Of a DNA stretch of 64,000 nucleotides, positions 33,112 to 41,230 are shown in pieces. A program made the position numbers and the translations under genes. The DNA comes from Streptomyces sp. NRRL F-2664 (lineage in GTDB: Bacteria > Actinomycetota > Actinomycetes > Streptomycetales > Streptomycetaceae): positions 1 through 64,000 of the forward strand of contig NZ_JOFX01000034.1 in NCBI RefSeq assembly GCF_000719345.1, written 5' to 3'. The notes under the pieces are model-generated. The model saw only the letters and a program-made list of their open reading frames with translations. It had not been told where the DNA came from and searched no databases. Positions within the stretch are counted from its first letter, which is position 1; every line of letters starts with the position of its first letter.

Positions 33112-33330
33112 ATGACAGTCGACCCTGCGGAGCCGGACACCTTCCGGGAGCGGTTTCCGGAATCCCTCGATGATCCTGAGGCGCCCGAGGCGGACGTGGC
33201 GGAGCAGCAGGCCGATCTGCGGCCGGACGACGACGAGCCGGACAGCGGCTCGGCGACCGGCCAGGCCGCCGACGGCGATGCCGCCGAGCAGGCGCGGGTC
33301 GTGCCGCTGGACGAGGACGACTACCGCTGA
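33112..33330 (+). CDS. Small acidic conserved protein
   Basis: A 72-residue, strongly acidic protein (FRERFPESLDDPEAPEADVAEQQADL, split here by its repetitive acid clusters) ending VPLDEDDYR. It has no hydrophobic core and is probably disordered. The ATG follows GAGGGGAGCGG. It is divergent from the alpha/beta hydrolase and precedes the TetR gene by 147 bases. I know of no function. Confidence 0.7.
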   Translation: MTVDPAEPDTFRERFPESLDDPEAPEADVAEQQADLRPDDDEPDSGSATGQAADGDAAEQARVVPLDEDDYR

Positions 33331-33406
33331 CCGACCGGCGACCGACCGCTGACCAGCGCCTCCGGGCCGTCCGTACCGCGAGAAAACTCTGCTTGGACCC
33401 CCCAGA

Positions 33407-33419
33407 TTCGGTTACCGAA
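33407..33419. promoter_or_regulatory. Probable TetR operator
   Basis: A perfect inverted repeat TTCGGT-T-ACCGAA in an A/T-richer patch, 58 bases upstream of the regulator start. A -10-like TACGAT (33423-33428) overlaps its right edge. Position and symmetry suit autoregulation by the following TetR-family protein. Confidence 0.6.
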
Positions 33420-33477
33420 AAGTACGATGGCGGCGCGGCGCAGAGCGCCTGTGTTCTGAGAGAAAGTGGGAGGCGGC

Positions 33478-34116
33478 GTGACAGCCATCGAGCAGACCGA
33501 GGCAGCGCGTCCGCGGGGCACGCGACTGCCGCGCCGGGCCCGGCGCAACCAGCTGCTGGGCGCGGCCCAGGAGGTCTTCGTCGCCCAGGGTTACCACGCG
33601 GCGGCGATGGACGACATCGCCGAGCGCGCCGGGGTGAGCAAGCCGGTGCTGTACCAGCACTTCCCGGGCAAGCTCGACCTGTACCTGGCCCTGCTGGACC
33701 AGCACTGCGAGGCACTGCTGCTGGCCGTGCGCACGGCGCTGGCGTCGACGACCGACAACAAGCTGCGCGTGGCCGCCACGATGGACGCCTACTTCGCGTA
33801 CGTGGAGGACGAGGGCGGCGCCTTCCGACTCGTCTTCGAGTCCGACCTGACGAACGAGCCCGCGGTGCGCGAGCGCGTCGACCGCGTCTCGCTCCAGTGC
33901 GCGGAGGCCATCTCGGACGTCATCGCCGAGGACACCGGCCTGTCCAAGGACGAGTCGATGCTGCTGGCCGTGGGCCTCGGCGGGGTCTCCCAGGTCGTCG
34001 CCCGCTACTGGCTCTCCAGCGAGAGCCCGGTCGCCCGTGACACCGCGGTCGGCCTGCTGACCTCGCTCGCCTGGCGCGGCATCGCCGGCTTCCCGCTGCA
34101 CGGCACGGAGTCCTGA
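33478..34116 (+). CDS. TetR/AcrR-family transcriptional regulator
   Basis: A 212-residue regulator. The helix-turn-helix is typical: RRNQLLGAAQEVFVAQGYHAA, then DDIAERAGVSKPVLYQHFPGK (shown in parts). The C-terminal ligand domain is helical with FRLVFESDLTNEP. The GTG start is preceded by GGGAGGCGG. It lies immediately before the DUF3107 gene, as in mycobacteria (Rv3208-Rv3208A), where the pair is conserved. A palindrome in its promoter is a likely operator. The ligand is unknown. Confidence 0.9.
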   Translation: MTAIEQTEAARPRGTRLPRRARRNQLLGAAQEVFVAQGYHAAAMDDIAERAGVSKPVLYQHFPGKLDLYLALLDQHCEALLLAVRTALASTTDNKLRVAATMDAYFAYVEDEGGAFRLVFESDLTNEPAVRERVDRVSLQCAEAISDVIAEDTGLSKDESMLLAVGLGGVSQVVARYWLSSESPVARDTAVGLLTSLAWRGIAGFPLHGTES

Positions 34117-34239
34117 CGCCTGCGCGGTGTTCGCTGCCAGCGTGTCCGCTCTGCGCAGTCCGCGTCCCCTCTCCGGGCTAATGTGGTCCGCGTACGGCGC
34201 GGCTGATCGCGCGAACCGGATCGTCGGAGGGACAAAGCC

Positions 34240-34467
34240 GTGGAGGTCAAGATCGGCGTGCAGCACGCACCCCGGGAGATCGTGCTGGAGAGCGACCTGA
34301 GCGCCGAGGAGCTGGAGAGCATCGTCAGCGCTGCGCTGTCCGGCAACGAGCCGCTGCTGAGCCTCACCGACAACAAGGGCCGCAAGGTCCTGGTGCCGTC
34401 CGACCGCCTGTCGTACGTCGACCTCGGTGAGCCGACCACGCGCAAGGTCGGTTTCGGGGCGCTCTGA
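34240..34467 (+). CDS. DUF3107 small protein (TB9.4-like)
   Basis: A 75-residue protein beginning VEVKIGVQHAPREIVLESD and ending YVDLGEPTTRKVGFGAL, which is the DUF3107 family of actinobacteria. It is an alpha/beta mini-domain with the stretch LIVPSDRLSY-like strand. The GTG is preceded by GGAGGG. It follows the TetR gene by 123 bases and is closed by a strong terminator. Its M. tuberculosis relative is a small secreted antigen of unknown biochemical role. Confidence 0.88.
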   Translation: MEVKIGVQHAPREIVLESDLSAEELESIVSAALSGNEPLLSLTDNKGRKVLVPSDRLSYVDLGEPTTRKVGFGAL

Positions 34468-34477
34468 GAACTGTCCG

Positions 34478-34514
34478 AAACGGCCCGGTGGTTGATACCA
34501 CCGGGCCGTTTCTC
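34478..34514 (+). terminator. Terminator after DUF3107 gene
   Basis: A perfect 15-bp stem AAACGGCCCGGTGGT / ACCACCGGGCCGTTT with a TGAT loop, followed by CTCTTTCTT. It is a canonical intrinsic terminator 11 bases after the stop. Confidence 0.92.
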
Positions 34515-34576
34515 TTTCTTCCGCTTCGGGTAGGACCGCACTGACCCGGTTTGCCCTGACGTATGGGAGAGGCCTC

Positions 34577-34879
34577 ATGGTGCTGATGGAAGTGCTCGGC
34601 TCCGCGCTGTTGGGCCTCGCCCTGTCCGCCGCGGCCGTCCGAGTGCTCGCCCCCCGGCTTCCCTCGCGTCGGCTGGTGCTGGCCAGTGGGGTGTTGGGGG
34701 CGTTGTTCGGCGCCTATCTCACCCACTTCGCGCTCGGCCCCGGGCACTACACGCTGATGGCGACCTTCGTCGGCGCGGTGCTGGTGTCGGCCGTGGTGCT
34801 GTCGCTGCTGCTCCGTCCGGCCCGCGGAGCCCGCAGGCGCCCCCACCGGACTCCGTTTTCGCTCCCGTCGCGGGGGTGA
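34577..34879 (+). CDS. Small membrane protein
   Basis: A 100-residue protein with three hydrophobic segments: LGSALLGLALSAAAVRVL, LVLASGVLGALFGAYL and LMATFVGAVLVSAVVLSLLL. It ends in a basic tail (RRRPHRTPF). The ATG has a GGGAGAGG site at nine bases. It lies alone between two terminators. I cannot assign a function. Confidence 0.7.
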   Translation: MVLMEVLGSALLGLALSAAAVRVLAPRLPSRRLVLASGVLGALFGAYLTHFALGPGHYTLMATFVGAVLVSAVVLSLLLRPARGARRRPHRTPFSLPSRG

Positions 34880-34910
34880 GCCGCAGGGGTGACCGCTCCC
34901 CGTACCCGTA

Positions 34911-34949
34911 CGTCGGCCCCGGCGCGCACACGGCGCGCCGGGGCCGACG
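34911..34949. terminator. Terminator between convergent small membrane protein and ferritin-like genes
   Basis: A 16-bp G/C stem CGTCGGCCCCGGCGCG / CGCGCCGGGGCCGACG, interrupted only by a short loop near ACAC, in the middle of the gap between two convergent stops. Confidence 0.85.
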
Positions 34950-34999
34950 GCGTTCGGGGACCCTCCGGTCGGGCGGCGGGGCCGCCGGACCGTCTCCGG

Positions 35000-35758
35000 T
35001 CAGGCGGCGAGGCCGAGAGCGGCCATCCGCTTGGTGTGGGCCTTGGTGATACGGGTGAACATCTCGCCGACGGCCGCGAGGTCGAAGCCCGCCGCCATCC
35101 CGTCGACTCCGCCGACCAGCATGGTCGACAGGGCGTCGCGCTCGGCGACGACGCGCTGGGCCTGCGAGAGGGCCTCGCCCATCAGCCGGCGGGCCCACAG
35201 GGCGAGGCGGCCGCCGCAGCGGGGGTCGGCCTCGATGGCGGCGCGCACCTTCTCGACGGCGAAGTTGCCGTGGCCGGTGTCGTCGAGCACGCCGAGCACC
35301 AGGGCGCGGGTGTCGGTGTCCAGGTGCGAGGCGACCTCACGGTAGAAGTCACTGGCGATGGAGTCGCCGACGTACGCCTTGACCAGGCCCTCCAGCCAGT
35401 CCGACGGGGCGGTCTGGCGGTGGAAGTCGTCGACGCCCTGGGCGAAGGGCTGCATGGCGGCGGTGGGCTCGGCCTCGATCGTCGCGAGGCGGTCGCGGAG
35501 CCGCTCGAAGTGGTGGAATTCGGCGGAGGCCATCGCGGCGAGCTCGGCCTTGTCCTCCAGGGTGGGAGCGAGCTTCGCGTCCTCGGCGAGGCGCTCGAAG
35601 GCGGCGAGTTCCCCGTACGCGAGCGCGCCCAGCAGGTCCACGACGGCGGCCCGGTACTGCGGCGAGGCAGATGCGGTCGCCCAGTCCTGCGAGGCGATCC
35701 CCGTCGCTTCGGCGGGGGTGCTGTCGTCGGCGGGCGAGGCGTTTTCAACGGTCGGCAT
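35000..35758 (-). CDS. Ferritin-like four-helix protein (MiaE-like)
   Basis: A 252-residue protein built from long helices. Carboxylate/histidine positions expected for a diiron site occur in YGELAAFERL, AEFHHFERL, YVGDSIASDFYREV and DDTGHGNFAVEKV. This resembles the actinobacterial ferritin-like/MiaE-like fold. The start at the ATG giving PTVENASP is chosen over an ATG three codons earlier. Synteny with the DEAD-box helicase, its divergent neighbour, is conserved in mycobacteria (Rv3210c-Rv3211). The reaction is unknown; tRNA hydroxylation is one possibility from the fold. Confidence 0.82.
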   Translation of the reverse strand: MPTVENASPADDSTPAEATGIASQDWATASASPQYRAAVVDLLGALAYGELAAFERLAEDAKLAPTLEDKAELAAMASAEFHHFERLRDRLATIEAEPTAAMQPFAQGVDDFHRQTAPSDWLEGLVKAYVGDSIASDFYREVASHLDTDTRALVLGVLDDTGHGNFAVEKVRAAIEADPRCGGRLALWARRLMGEALSQAQRVVAERDALSTMLVGGVDGMAAGFDLAAVGEMFTRITKAHTKRMAALGLAA

Positions 35759-36137
35759 GCTCCGCACAATAGCCCGCCGAATGGCGCCTCAAGGCACCAC
35801 GTCTACTCATAGCCTGTCCACCTAAACCCACCGGCCCGGTGAATTCACCCGACACACCTGCGCGATTCCGGGGTACAGTGGTAATGCGCCTGCCGAATAC
35901 TCGGCGGGCCGTCCCAATGAGGATGCCCGGTCGGTGGCCCGATCGGCTCCAACCGACCGCCCTCGGTGTGGTGCGTACGTCCATGCGTACCGCCTCCCAC
36001 GAGGGGCCCCCTCAGCGGCAGAGCGCTTGAGCGAAGGCCAGTGGTCCCGCGCAGCTTCGTACGTGGCAGTACTGCAAGCCAGCACGGTAGGACCCCCCTC
36101 GCCGCCTCGCGCCGCGTCTCACAGAAGAGGCAGCACC
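35759..36137 (+). promoter_or_regulatory. Long divergent promoter region and 5' leader of the DEAD-box helicase
   Basis: A 379-base region without a credible gene. TACAGT at ~35874-35879 could serve as a rightward -10, with a weak GACA-type -35 about 19 bases upstream. The leader after it would be ~255 bases. Long untranslated leaders are common on cold-inducible RNA-helicase messages. It also contains a GTACG/CGTAC-rich stretch that may pair. The promoter for the leftward ferritin-like gene must lie in the first ~100 bases. Confidence 0.45.
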
Positions 36138-38234
36138 CTGACTACGTTCCGAGACCTCGGGATCTTTCCCGAGACCGCCGAAGCCCTTGAAGCCGTCGGC
36201 ATTGTGTCCCCCTTCCCGATCCAGGAGATGACCCTCCCCGTCGCCCTTTCCGGCACGGACGTCATCGGCCAGGCCAAGACCGGAACCGGCAAGACGCTCG
36301 GTTTCGGCCTTCCGCTGCTGGAGCGGGTCGTCGTCCCCGCGGACGTCGAGGCAGGCCGGGCCACGCCCGACCGGCTGACCGACTCCCCCCAGGCCCTCGT
36401 GGTGGTTCCGACCCGCGAGCTGTGCACCCAGGTCACCAACGACCTGCTCACCGCCGGCAAGGTCCGCAACGTCCGCGTCCTGGCCATATACGGCGGCCGT
36501 GCGTACGAGCCGCAGGTCGAGGCCCTCAACAAGGGCGTCGACGTGATCGTGGGCACCCCGGGCCGCCTGCTCGACCTGGCCGGCCAGCGCAAGCTCGACC
36601 TCTCGCACGTCCGGGCGCTCGTCCTGGACGAGGCCGACGAGATGCTCGACCTGGGCTTCCTGCCCGACGTCGAGAAGATCATGGCCTACCTGCCCGCCAA
36701 GCGTCAGACGATGCTGTTCTCGGCGACCATGCCGGGCGCGGTCATCGGGCTGGCCCGCCGGTACATGACCCAGCCGACGCACATCCGCGCCGTCTCCGAG
36801 GACGGCGAGGGCGCGACCGTCGCCAACATCACGCAGCACGTCTTCCGTGCGCACAACATGGACAAGCCGGAGCTGGTCTCCCGCATCCTGCAGGCCGAGG
36901 GCCGGGGCCTGGCCATGATCTTCTGCCGCACCAAGCGCACCGCGGCCGACATCGCCGAGCAGCTGGAGCGCCGCGGCTTCGCGTCGGGCGCGGTCCACGG
37001 CGACCTGGGCCAGGGCGCGCGCGAGCAGGCGCTGCGCGCGTTCCGCAACGGCAAGGTCGACGTGCTGGTGTGCACCGACGTCGCCGCGCGCGGCATCGAC
37101 GTCGAGGGTGTGACCCACGTCATCAACTACCAGACGCCGGAGGACGAGAAGACCTTCCTGCACCGGGTGGGCCGTACCGGCCGCGCGGGCAACAAGGGCA
37201 TCGCCGTCACCCTGGTGGACTGGGACGACATCCCGCGCTGGCAGCTGATCAACAAGGCGCTGGGCCTGGACTTCCACGACCCGGTCGAGACCTACTCGAC
37301 GTCGCCGCACCTGTTCGAGCAGCTCGACATCCCGGCCGGCACGAAGGGCGTCCTGCCGCGCGCCGAGCGCACGCGGGCCGGCCTGAAGGCCGAGGAGCTG
37401 GAGGACCTGGGCGAGACCGGCGGCCGTGGCGGCCGCGGCGGTCGGGGCGCACAGGCCGCTCCGGCGGTCGAGGAGCGTCCGGCCCGTACCCGCACGCCGC
37501 GCCAGCGCCGCCGCACGCGCGGCGGGTCCGAGGTCGGCGCCGACCAGCCGGCGGCGTCCCCCGTGGTTGAGGCTCCGGAGGCGCCCGCCGCAGGTGACGA
37601 GCCTCGTCGGCCGCGACGCCGCCGGACCCGTGTGGGTGCGGTGCCGGTGCAGTCCGCGCCGGCGGCGGTGGCCGAGGCACCCGTGGCCGAGGCTCCTGTC
37701 GTTGCGGCTCCCGTGGTTGCGGCCCCCGTGGCCGCCGCGCCGGTGGCCGAGGAGGCCGCGGCTCCGCGGCGCGCCCGCGTCCGCAAGGCCGTGCAGAGCA
37801 GCCCGCAGCCGGACTTCCAGATGGTCCCGCCGGTCGAGCCGGCGCCCGTCCGGGCGCGCCGCCCGCGCCGGGTCGTGGAGACGGCCCCGGAGCCGGACTT
37901 CCAGATGGCTCCGCCCGTCGAGCCCGTCCGGGCGCGGCGGACCCGCAAGACCGCTGCCGCACCGGTGACCCCGGTCGCCGAGAGCGCCGTGGCGGAGGAG
38001 GCTCCGGCGAAGCCGAAGCGCACCCGCACCCGCAAGGCCGCCGAGGCCGCTCCGGTGGCCGCAGAGGCCGTCGCCGCGGCGGAGGAGGCTCCGGCGAAGC
38101 CGAAGCGCACCCGCACCCGCAAGGCCGCCGAGGCCGCTCCGGTGGCCGCAGAGGCCGTCGCCGTGGCGGAGGAGGCTCCGGCGAAGCCGAAGCGCACCCG
38201 CACCCGCAAGGCCGCGGCCGCCCCGGAGGCGTAG
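36138..38234 (+). CDS. DEAD-box ATP-dependent RNA helicase with basic repeat tail
   Basis: A predicted 698-residue SF2 helicase. Q motif FRDLGI..PFPIQEMTLP, Walker A AKTGTGKT, PTRELC, VLDEADEML, FSATMP, and HRVGRTGRAG are all present in the first ~430 residues. The remaining ~265 residues are basic, Pro/Ala/Arg-rich and repeat-built, probably RNA-binding. The family start (TTFRDLG) falls at a CTG with AGAAGAGG eight bases upstream; no ATG or GTG lies close. The nearest in-frame GTG is 36063, without a ribosome site. I therefore favour a rare CTG start, with moderate certainty. Role: RNA unwinding, probably in cold or ribosome assembly. Confidence 0.9.
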   Translation: MTTFRDLGIFPETAEALEAVGIVSPFPIQEMTLPVALSGTDVIGQAKTGTGKTLGFGLPLLERVVVPADVEAGRATPDRLTDSPQALVVVPTRELCTQVTNDLLTAGKVRNVRVLAIYGGRAYEPQVEALNKGVDVIVGTPGRLLDLAGQRKLDLSHVRALVLDEADEMLDLGFLPDVEKIMAYLPAKRQTMLFSATMPGAVIGLARRYMTQPTHIRAVSEDGEGATVANITQHVFRAHNMDKPELVSRILQAEGRGLAMIFCRTKRTAADIAEQLERRGFASGAVHGDLGQGAREQALRAFRNGKVDVLVCTDVAARGIDVEGVTHVINYQTPEDEKTFLHRVGRTGRAGNKGIAVTLVDWDDIPRWQLINKALGLDFHDPVETYSTSPHLFEQLDIPAGTKGVLPRAERTRAGLKAEELEDLGETGGRGGRGGRGAQAAPAVEERPARTRTPRQRRRTRGGSEVGADQPAASPVVEAPEAPAAGDEPRRPRRRRTRVGAVPVQSAPAAVAEAPVAEAPVVAAPVVAAPVAAAPVAEEAAAPRRARVRKAVQSSPQPDFQMVPPVEPAPVRARRPRRVVETAPEPDFQMAPPVEPVRARRTRKTAAAPVTPVAESAVAEEAPAKPKRTRTRKAAEAAPVAAEAVAAAEEAPAKPKRTRTRKAAEAAPVAAEAVAVAEEAPAKPKRTRTRKAAAAPEA
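37992..38220 (+). repeat. 87-bp tandem repeat in the DEAD-box helicase tail
   Basis: Units begin near 37992, 38079 and 38166 with an exact 87-base period and only a few differences; the third is truncated. Each full unit encodes 29 residues centred on APAKPKRTRTRKAAEAAP. A separate older duplication (PDFQMxPPVEP twice, ~37810-37925) lies just upstream. Confidence 0.9.
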
Positions 38235-38328
38235 CACCCCGTGCACACGGCCCCGGCCCCCTTCCGAGGGGGTCGGGGCCGCGGCGTACCCGGGTGTGCC
38301 GGGAGCTACGGGCCGGTAACCTCGGGCC

Positions 38329-39186
38329 ATGAGCAAGCCGCCCCGCCTCACGCTGCCGTCCGTCGCCCGTGCGTACCACCTCTCCACCGATCGCGGCCCC
38401 TTCGCCGTGCACGAGGCAGGTGAGCCGGTGCGCGGCAGCGCCCTGCTGGTCCCCGGTTTCACGGGCAGCAAGGAGGACTTCATCGCCCTGCTGGAGCCGC
38501 TCGCCGCCGCGGGCTACCGGGTGGTCGCCGTCGACGGGCGCGGCCAGTACGAGACACCGGGCCCGCGCGAGGAGTCGGCGTACGGGCTGGAGGAACTGGC
38601 GCGCGACGTACTGGCGCAGGTCAGGGCCCTGGACGCGGGCCGCGTGCACCTGGTCGGCCACTCGCTCGGCGGGCTGGTCTCGCGGGCCGCCGTGCTGCGG
38701 GACGCCTCCTCCTTCGCCTCGCTGACCCTGCTGAGCAGCGGGCCGGCGGCGATCGCCGAGGAGCAGCAGGCGCGTACGAAGCTGCTGGTCGCGGCTCTGG
38801 AGGCGATGGGTGACGACATGCCGGGGATCTGGGCGGCGATGCGGGCGGCCGACCCGCAGGACGGGGCCCAGGACTCCCGGGAGCTGACGGACTTCCTGCG
38901 CCGGCGGTGGCTGGCGACCGTCCCCGAGCAGCTGATCGCCACGGGCCGGGCGCTGATCTGCGAGCCCGACCGGGTGGACGAGCTGGGTCGGGTGGACCTT
39001 CCGAAGCTGGTGCTCTCGGGGGCGGTGGACTACGCCTGGCCGGTCCCGCTGATGGACGCGATGGCCGAGCGGCTGGGCGCGCGGCGGGTGGTCGTCCCGG
39101 GGACGGAGCACTCCCCCAACGCCGAGGATCCGGCCACCACCGCCTCGGCGTTGGCATCGTTCTGGCACTCCGCCACCCCGATGTAG
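38329..39186 (+). CDS. Alpha/beta-fold hydrolase
   Basis: A 285-residue hydrolase: oxyanion turn VPGFTGSKEDF, DGRGQYETPG, nucleophile elbow VGHSLGGLVS (Ser ~103), acid in SGAVDYAWPV and histidine in GTEHSPNAED. It resembles proline-iminopeptidase or esterase-like cytosolic enzymes. It follows the helicase after a 94-base gap that includes a C/G-rich hairpin (GGCCCCGGCCCCCTT..GGGGGTCGGGGCC), so it probably has its own promoter. Confidence 0.85.
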   Translation: MSKPPRLTLPSVARAYHLSTDRGPFAVHEAGEPVRGSALLVPGFTGSKEDFIALLEPLAAAGYRVVAVDGRGQYETPGPREESAYGLEELARDVLAQVRALDAGRVHLVGHSLGGLVSRAAVLRDASSFASLTLLSSGPAAIAEEQQARTKLLVAALEAMGDDMPGIWAAMRAADPQDGAQDSRELTDFLRRRWLATVPEQLIATGRALICEPDRVDELGRVDLPKLVLSGAVDYAWPVPLMDAMAERLGARRVVVPGTEHSPNAEDPATTASALASFWHSATPM

Positions 39187-39216
39187 TTAGCCAGTCAAAA
39201 AATTTCCTTAGCGTAG

Positions 39217-39242
39217 GGAATGATTGCGGCTTACACTTCGTT
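39217..39242 (+). promoter_or_regulatory. SigR-like promoter element before a 50-residue gene
   Basis: GGAAT (39217-39221) and GTT (39240-39242) are separated by exactly 18 bases, 40 bases upstream of a small GTG-started gene. A vegetative-type pair, TTAGCG and TACACT, overlaps it with an 18-base spacer, so dual use or a chance match is possible. The surrounding DNA is unusually A/T-rich (CAAAAAATTTCC). Confidence 0.5.
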
Positions 39243-39282
39243 GACCCAGTGCAAGGAGAAACACTGACGAAGGGAGAAGCCC

Positions 39283-39435
39283 GTGCGCTTCGAGATTCTG
39301 CGCCTGGACGACGTCGACGGGACCGCCGTGGACAGCACCGTCGTGGACGCGGCCTCCGTCAACCGGATCGTGCAGCAGGCCGCGTCGGTCGGCCAGCGCA
39401 TCCTGATCCGACCGGCCGAGAGTGCGTCCTCCTGA
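39283..39435 (+). CDS. 50-residue conserved small protein
   Basis: The frame reads MRFEILRLDDVDGTAV...VNRIVQQAASVGQRILIRPAESASS from a GTG with AAGGGAGAAG seven bases upstream. It is too small for routine ORF cut-offs, but the ribosome site, alternating beta-alpha-beta pattern, flanking promoter and terminator, and remembered Streptomyces homologues make it real. The function is unknown; the fold could be a mini-ferredoxin-like domain, which is speculative. Confidence 0.75.
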   Translation: MRFEILRLDDVDGTAVDSTVVDAASVNRIVQQAASVGQRILIRPAESASS

Positions 39436-39456
39436 CGCTTCCGCGCGAAAACCTCG

Positions 39457-39488
39457 ACGCCCCCGCACCGGGACCGGTGCGGGGGCGT
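39457..39488. terminator. Terminator between small gene and marC
   Basis: A 14-bp stem ACGCCCCCGCACCG / CGGTGCGGGGGCGT with a short loop, between convergent genes. Confidence 0.88.
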
Positions 39489-39516
39489 TCGCATACGTAC
39501 GAGCCCGGGCGGGCGA

Positions 39517-40122
39517 TCAGGCTCCTTGGACCACCTGGAGCACACCGTTGATGATCTGCTGGACGGCGATCGCCGACAGCATCATGCCGGCGAGCCGGGT
39601 CACCAGGACGACGCCGCCGTCCTTGATCACCCTGATGATCACCAGCGAGTAGCGCATGGTGACCCACAGCACGACGTGCATGGCGATGATCGCCGCCCAG
39701 ACGGAGATCTGGCCGGCCGCCCCGCCCGCCTTCTGCACGGCCAGGATGACCGAGACGATCGCGCCGGGCCCGGCCAGCAGCGGCATGCCCAGCGGGACCA
39801 GGGCGACGTTCACGTCCTTGGTCTGCTTGGGCTCGTCGGTCTTGCCGGTGAGCAGGTCGAGCGCGATCAGCAGGAGCAGCAGACCGCCGGCGATCATCAG
39901 GGCCGGGACGGAGACGTGCAGGTAGTCGAGGATCTGCTGACCGCAGACGCCGAAGACCGCGATGACGCCGAAGGCCACGCAGACAGCCTGCCAGGCCATG
40001 CGGCGCTGCACCTTCACGGGACGGCCGGAGGTCAACGCCAGGAAGATCGGCGTGATCCCCGGGGGGTCCATAATCACAAAAAGGGTGAGAAAAAGGGATC
40101 CGAAGACGGCGAAGTCGAACAC
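39517..40122 (-). CDS. MarC-family integral membrane protein
   Basis: A 201-residue protein with six predicted membrane helices and the family motif VIMDPPGITPIFL near residue 20 and PLLAGPGAIVSVIL near 115. Despite the name, MarC proteins are not proven antibiotic pumps; the transported compound is unknown. The gene is 76 bases from the PHP phosphoesterase on the same strand and likely shares its transcript. Confidence 0.9.
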   Translation of the reverse strand: MFDFAVFGSLFLTLFVIMDPPGITPIFLALTSGRPVKVQRRMAWQAVCVAFGVIAVFGVCGQQILDYLHVSVPALMIAGGLLLLLIALDLLTGKTDEPKQTKDVNVALVPLGMPLLAGPGAIVSVILAVQKAGGAAGQISVWAAIIAMHVVLWVTMRYSLVIIRVIKDGGVVLVTRLAGMMLSAIAVQQIINGVLQVVQGA

Positions 40123-40198
40123 AGTGATGCCTTGCAGGAGAGAGGGGTGTCGCGAAGAAGAAGAGGGGGACGGGTGGAGCGGGCCGACGGGCGGCCGG

Positions 40199-41062
40199 TC
40201 AGCGCTCGCGTCCGCCGGCGCCGGGCACAGGGAAGGCGCCGGTCGCCCGGCGCGTGATCTCGCCGTAGATCTCGGGGTCGGTCGTGTACTCGCCGAGACG
40301 GCAGGTCTTGCGGCTGCCGTGGTAGTCGCTGGAGCCGGTGGTGAGCAGCCCGAGGGGGGCCGCCAGAGCGCGCAGGCGCGCCCGGGTGTCGGCGTCGTGG
40401 TCCATGTGGTCCACCTCGATGCCGTCCAGGCCCGCGGCCGCCAGCTCGGCTATCGCGGACGCCGGCACGCACCGGCCGCGCTTGACGGCCGCGGGGTGCG
40501 CGAGGACGGCGACCCCGCCGGCCGCCTTGATCAGGCGTACGGCGTCGAAGGGGTCGAGCTCGTGCTTCTCGGCGTATGCGCGGCCGCCGTCGGCGAGCCA
40601 GTCCGGTGTGAAGGCGTCCGAGACGGTGGGCACGACGCCCAGCTCGACGAGTGCGGTGGCGATGTGCGGCCGGCCGACCGAACCCTCACCGGCGATCCGC
40701 GCCACCTGTTCCCAGGTGACGTCCACGCCGAGCTCCTGGAGCTTGCCGACCATGGCCCGCGCCCGCGGGACCCGGTCGTCGCGGACGAGTTCCCGCTCGC
40801 GCGCGAAGTCGGGCTCCTGGGGGTCGAAGAGGTAGGCCAGCATGTGCACGCCGGTGCCGTCGAGGCGGCAGGACAGTTCGGCGCCGGTCACCAGCGTCAG
40901 TCCGGCCGGAAGGGCGGCAAGGGCCTCGCCGTACCCGCCCACGGTGTCGTGGTCGGTCAGCGCGACCACGTCCAGCCCCGCGGCCGCGGCGTTGCGCACC
41001 AGCTCGGCGGGGGTGTCCGTCCCGTCGGACGCCGTGGAGTGCGCGTGCAGGTCGATGCGCAC
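40199..41062 (-). CDS. PHP-domain phosphoesterase (RNase AM/YciV-like)
   Basis: A 287-residue PHP enzyme. Metal ligands are visible in HAHSTASDG, TDHDTVGG, GAELSC, a central VGRPHIA, HPAAV and a C-terminal SSDYHG. Homologues (YciV/Rnm) are 5'-3' exonucleases maturing rRNA 5' ends and degrading short oligonucleotides or 3',5'-bisphosphates. The ATG start gives the family N-terminus directly. Confidence 0.9.
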   Translation of the reverse strand: MRIDLHAHSTASDGTDTPAELVRNAAAAGLDVVALTDHDTVGGYGEALAALPAGLTLVTGAELSCRLDGTGVHMLAYLFDPQEPDFARERELVRDDRVPRARAMVGKLQELGVDVTWEQVARIAGEGSVGRPHIATALVELGVVPTVSDAFTPDWLADGGRAYAEKHELDPFDAVRLIKAAGGVAVLAHPAAVKRGRCVPASAIAELAAAGLDGIEVDHMDHDADTRARLRALAAPLGLLTTGSSDYHGSRKTCRLGEYTTDPEIYGEITRRATGAFPVPGAGGRER

Positions 41063-41230
41063 AGCGGCTCCATGGGTCGTACGGCCGGGGGGACACCCCA
41101 GGATAACCGGGCGGAAGGTCCGCTTTCGCCGGAAGGATCTCCGTGCGGACTCTCGGGCGGGCCGGGGCAGCCTGGCCGGGCGGGCCGGACCGTGGGCGCC
41201 GCCGACCCTGCCTGCTCGGCGGGACCGCTC

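Noticed and set aside
35934..36137. Upstream extension of the DEAD-box helicase to 35934
   Set aside because: The extra residues are unlike helicase N-termini. The homologous sequence starts at the CTG-positioned TTFRDLG preceded by GAGG.
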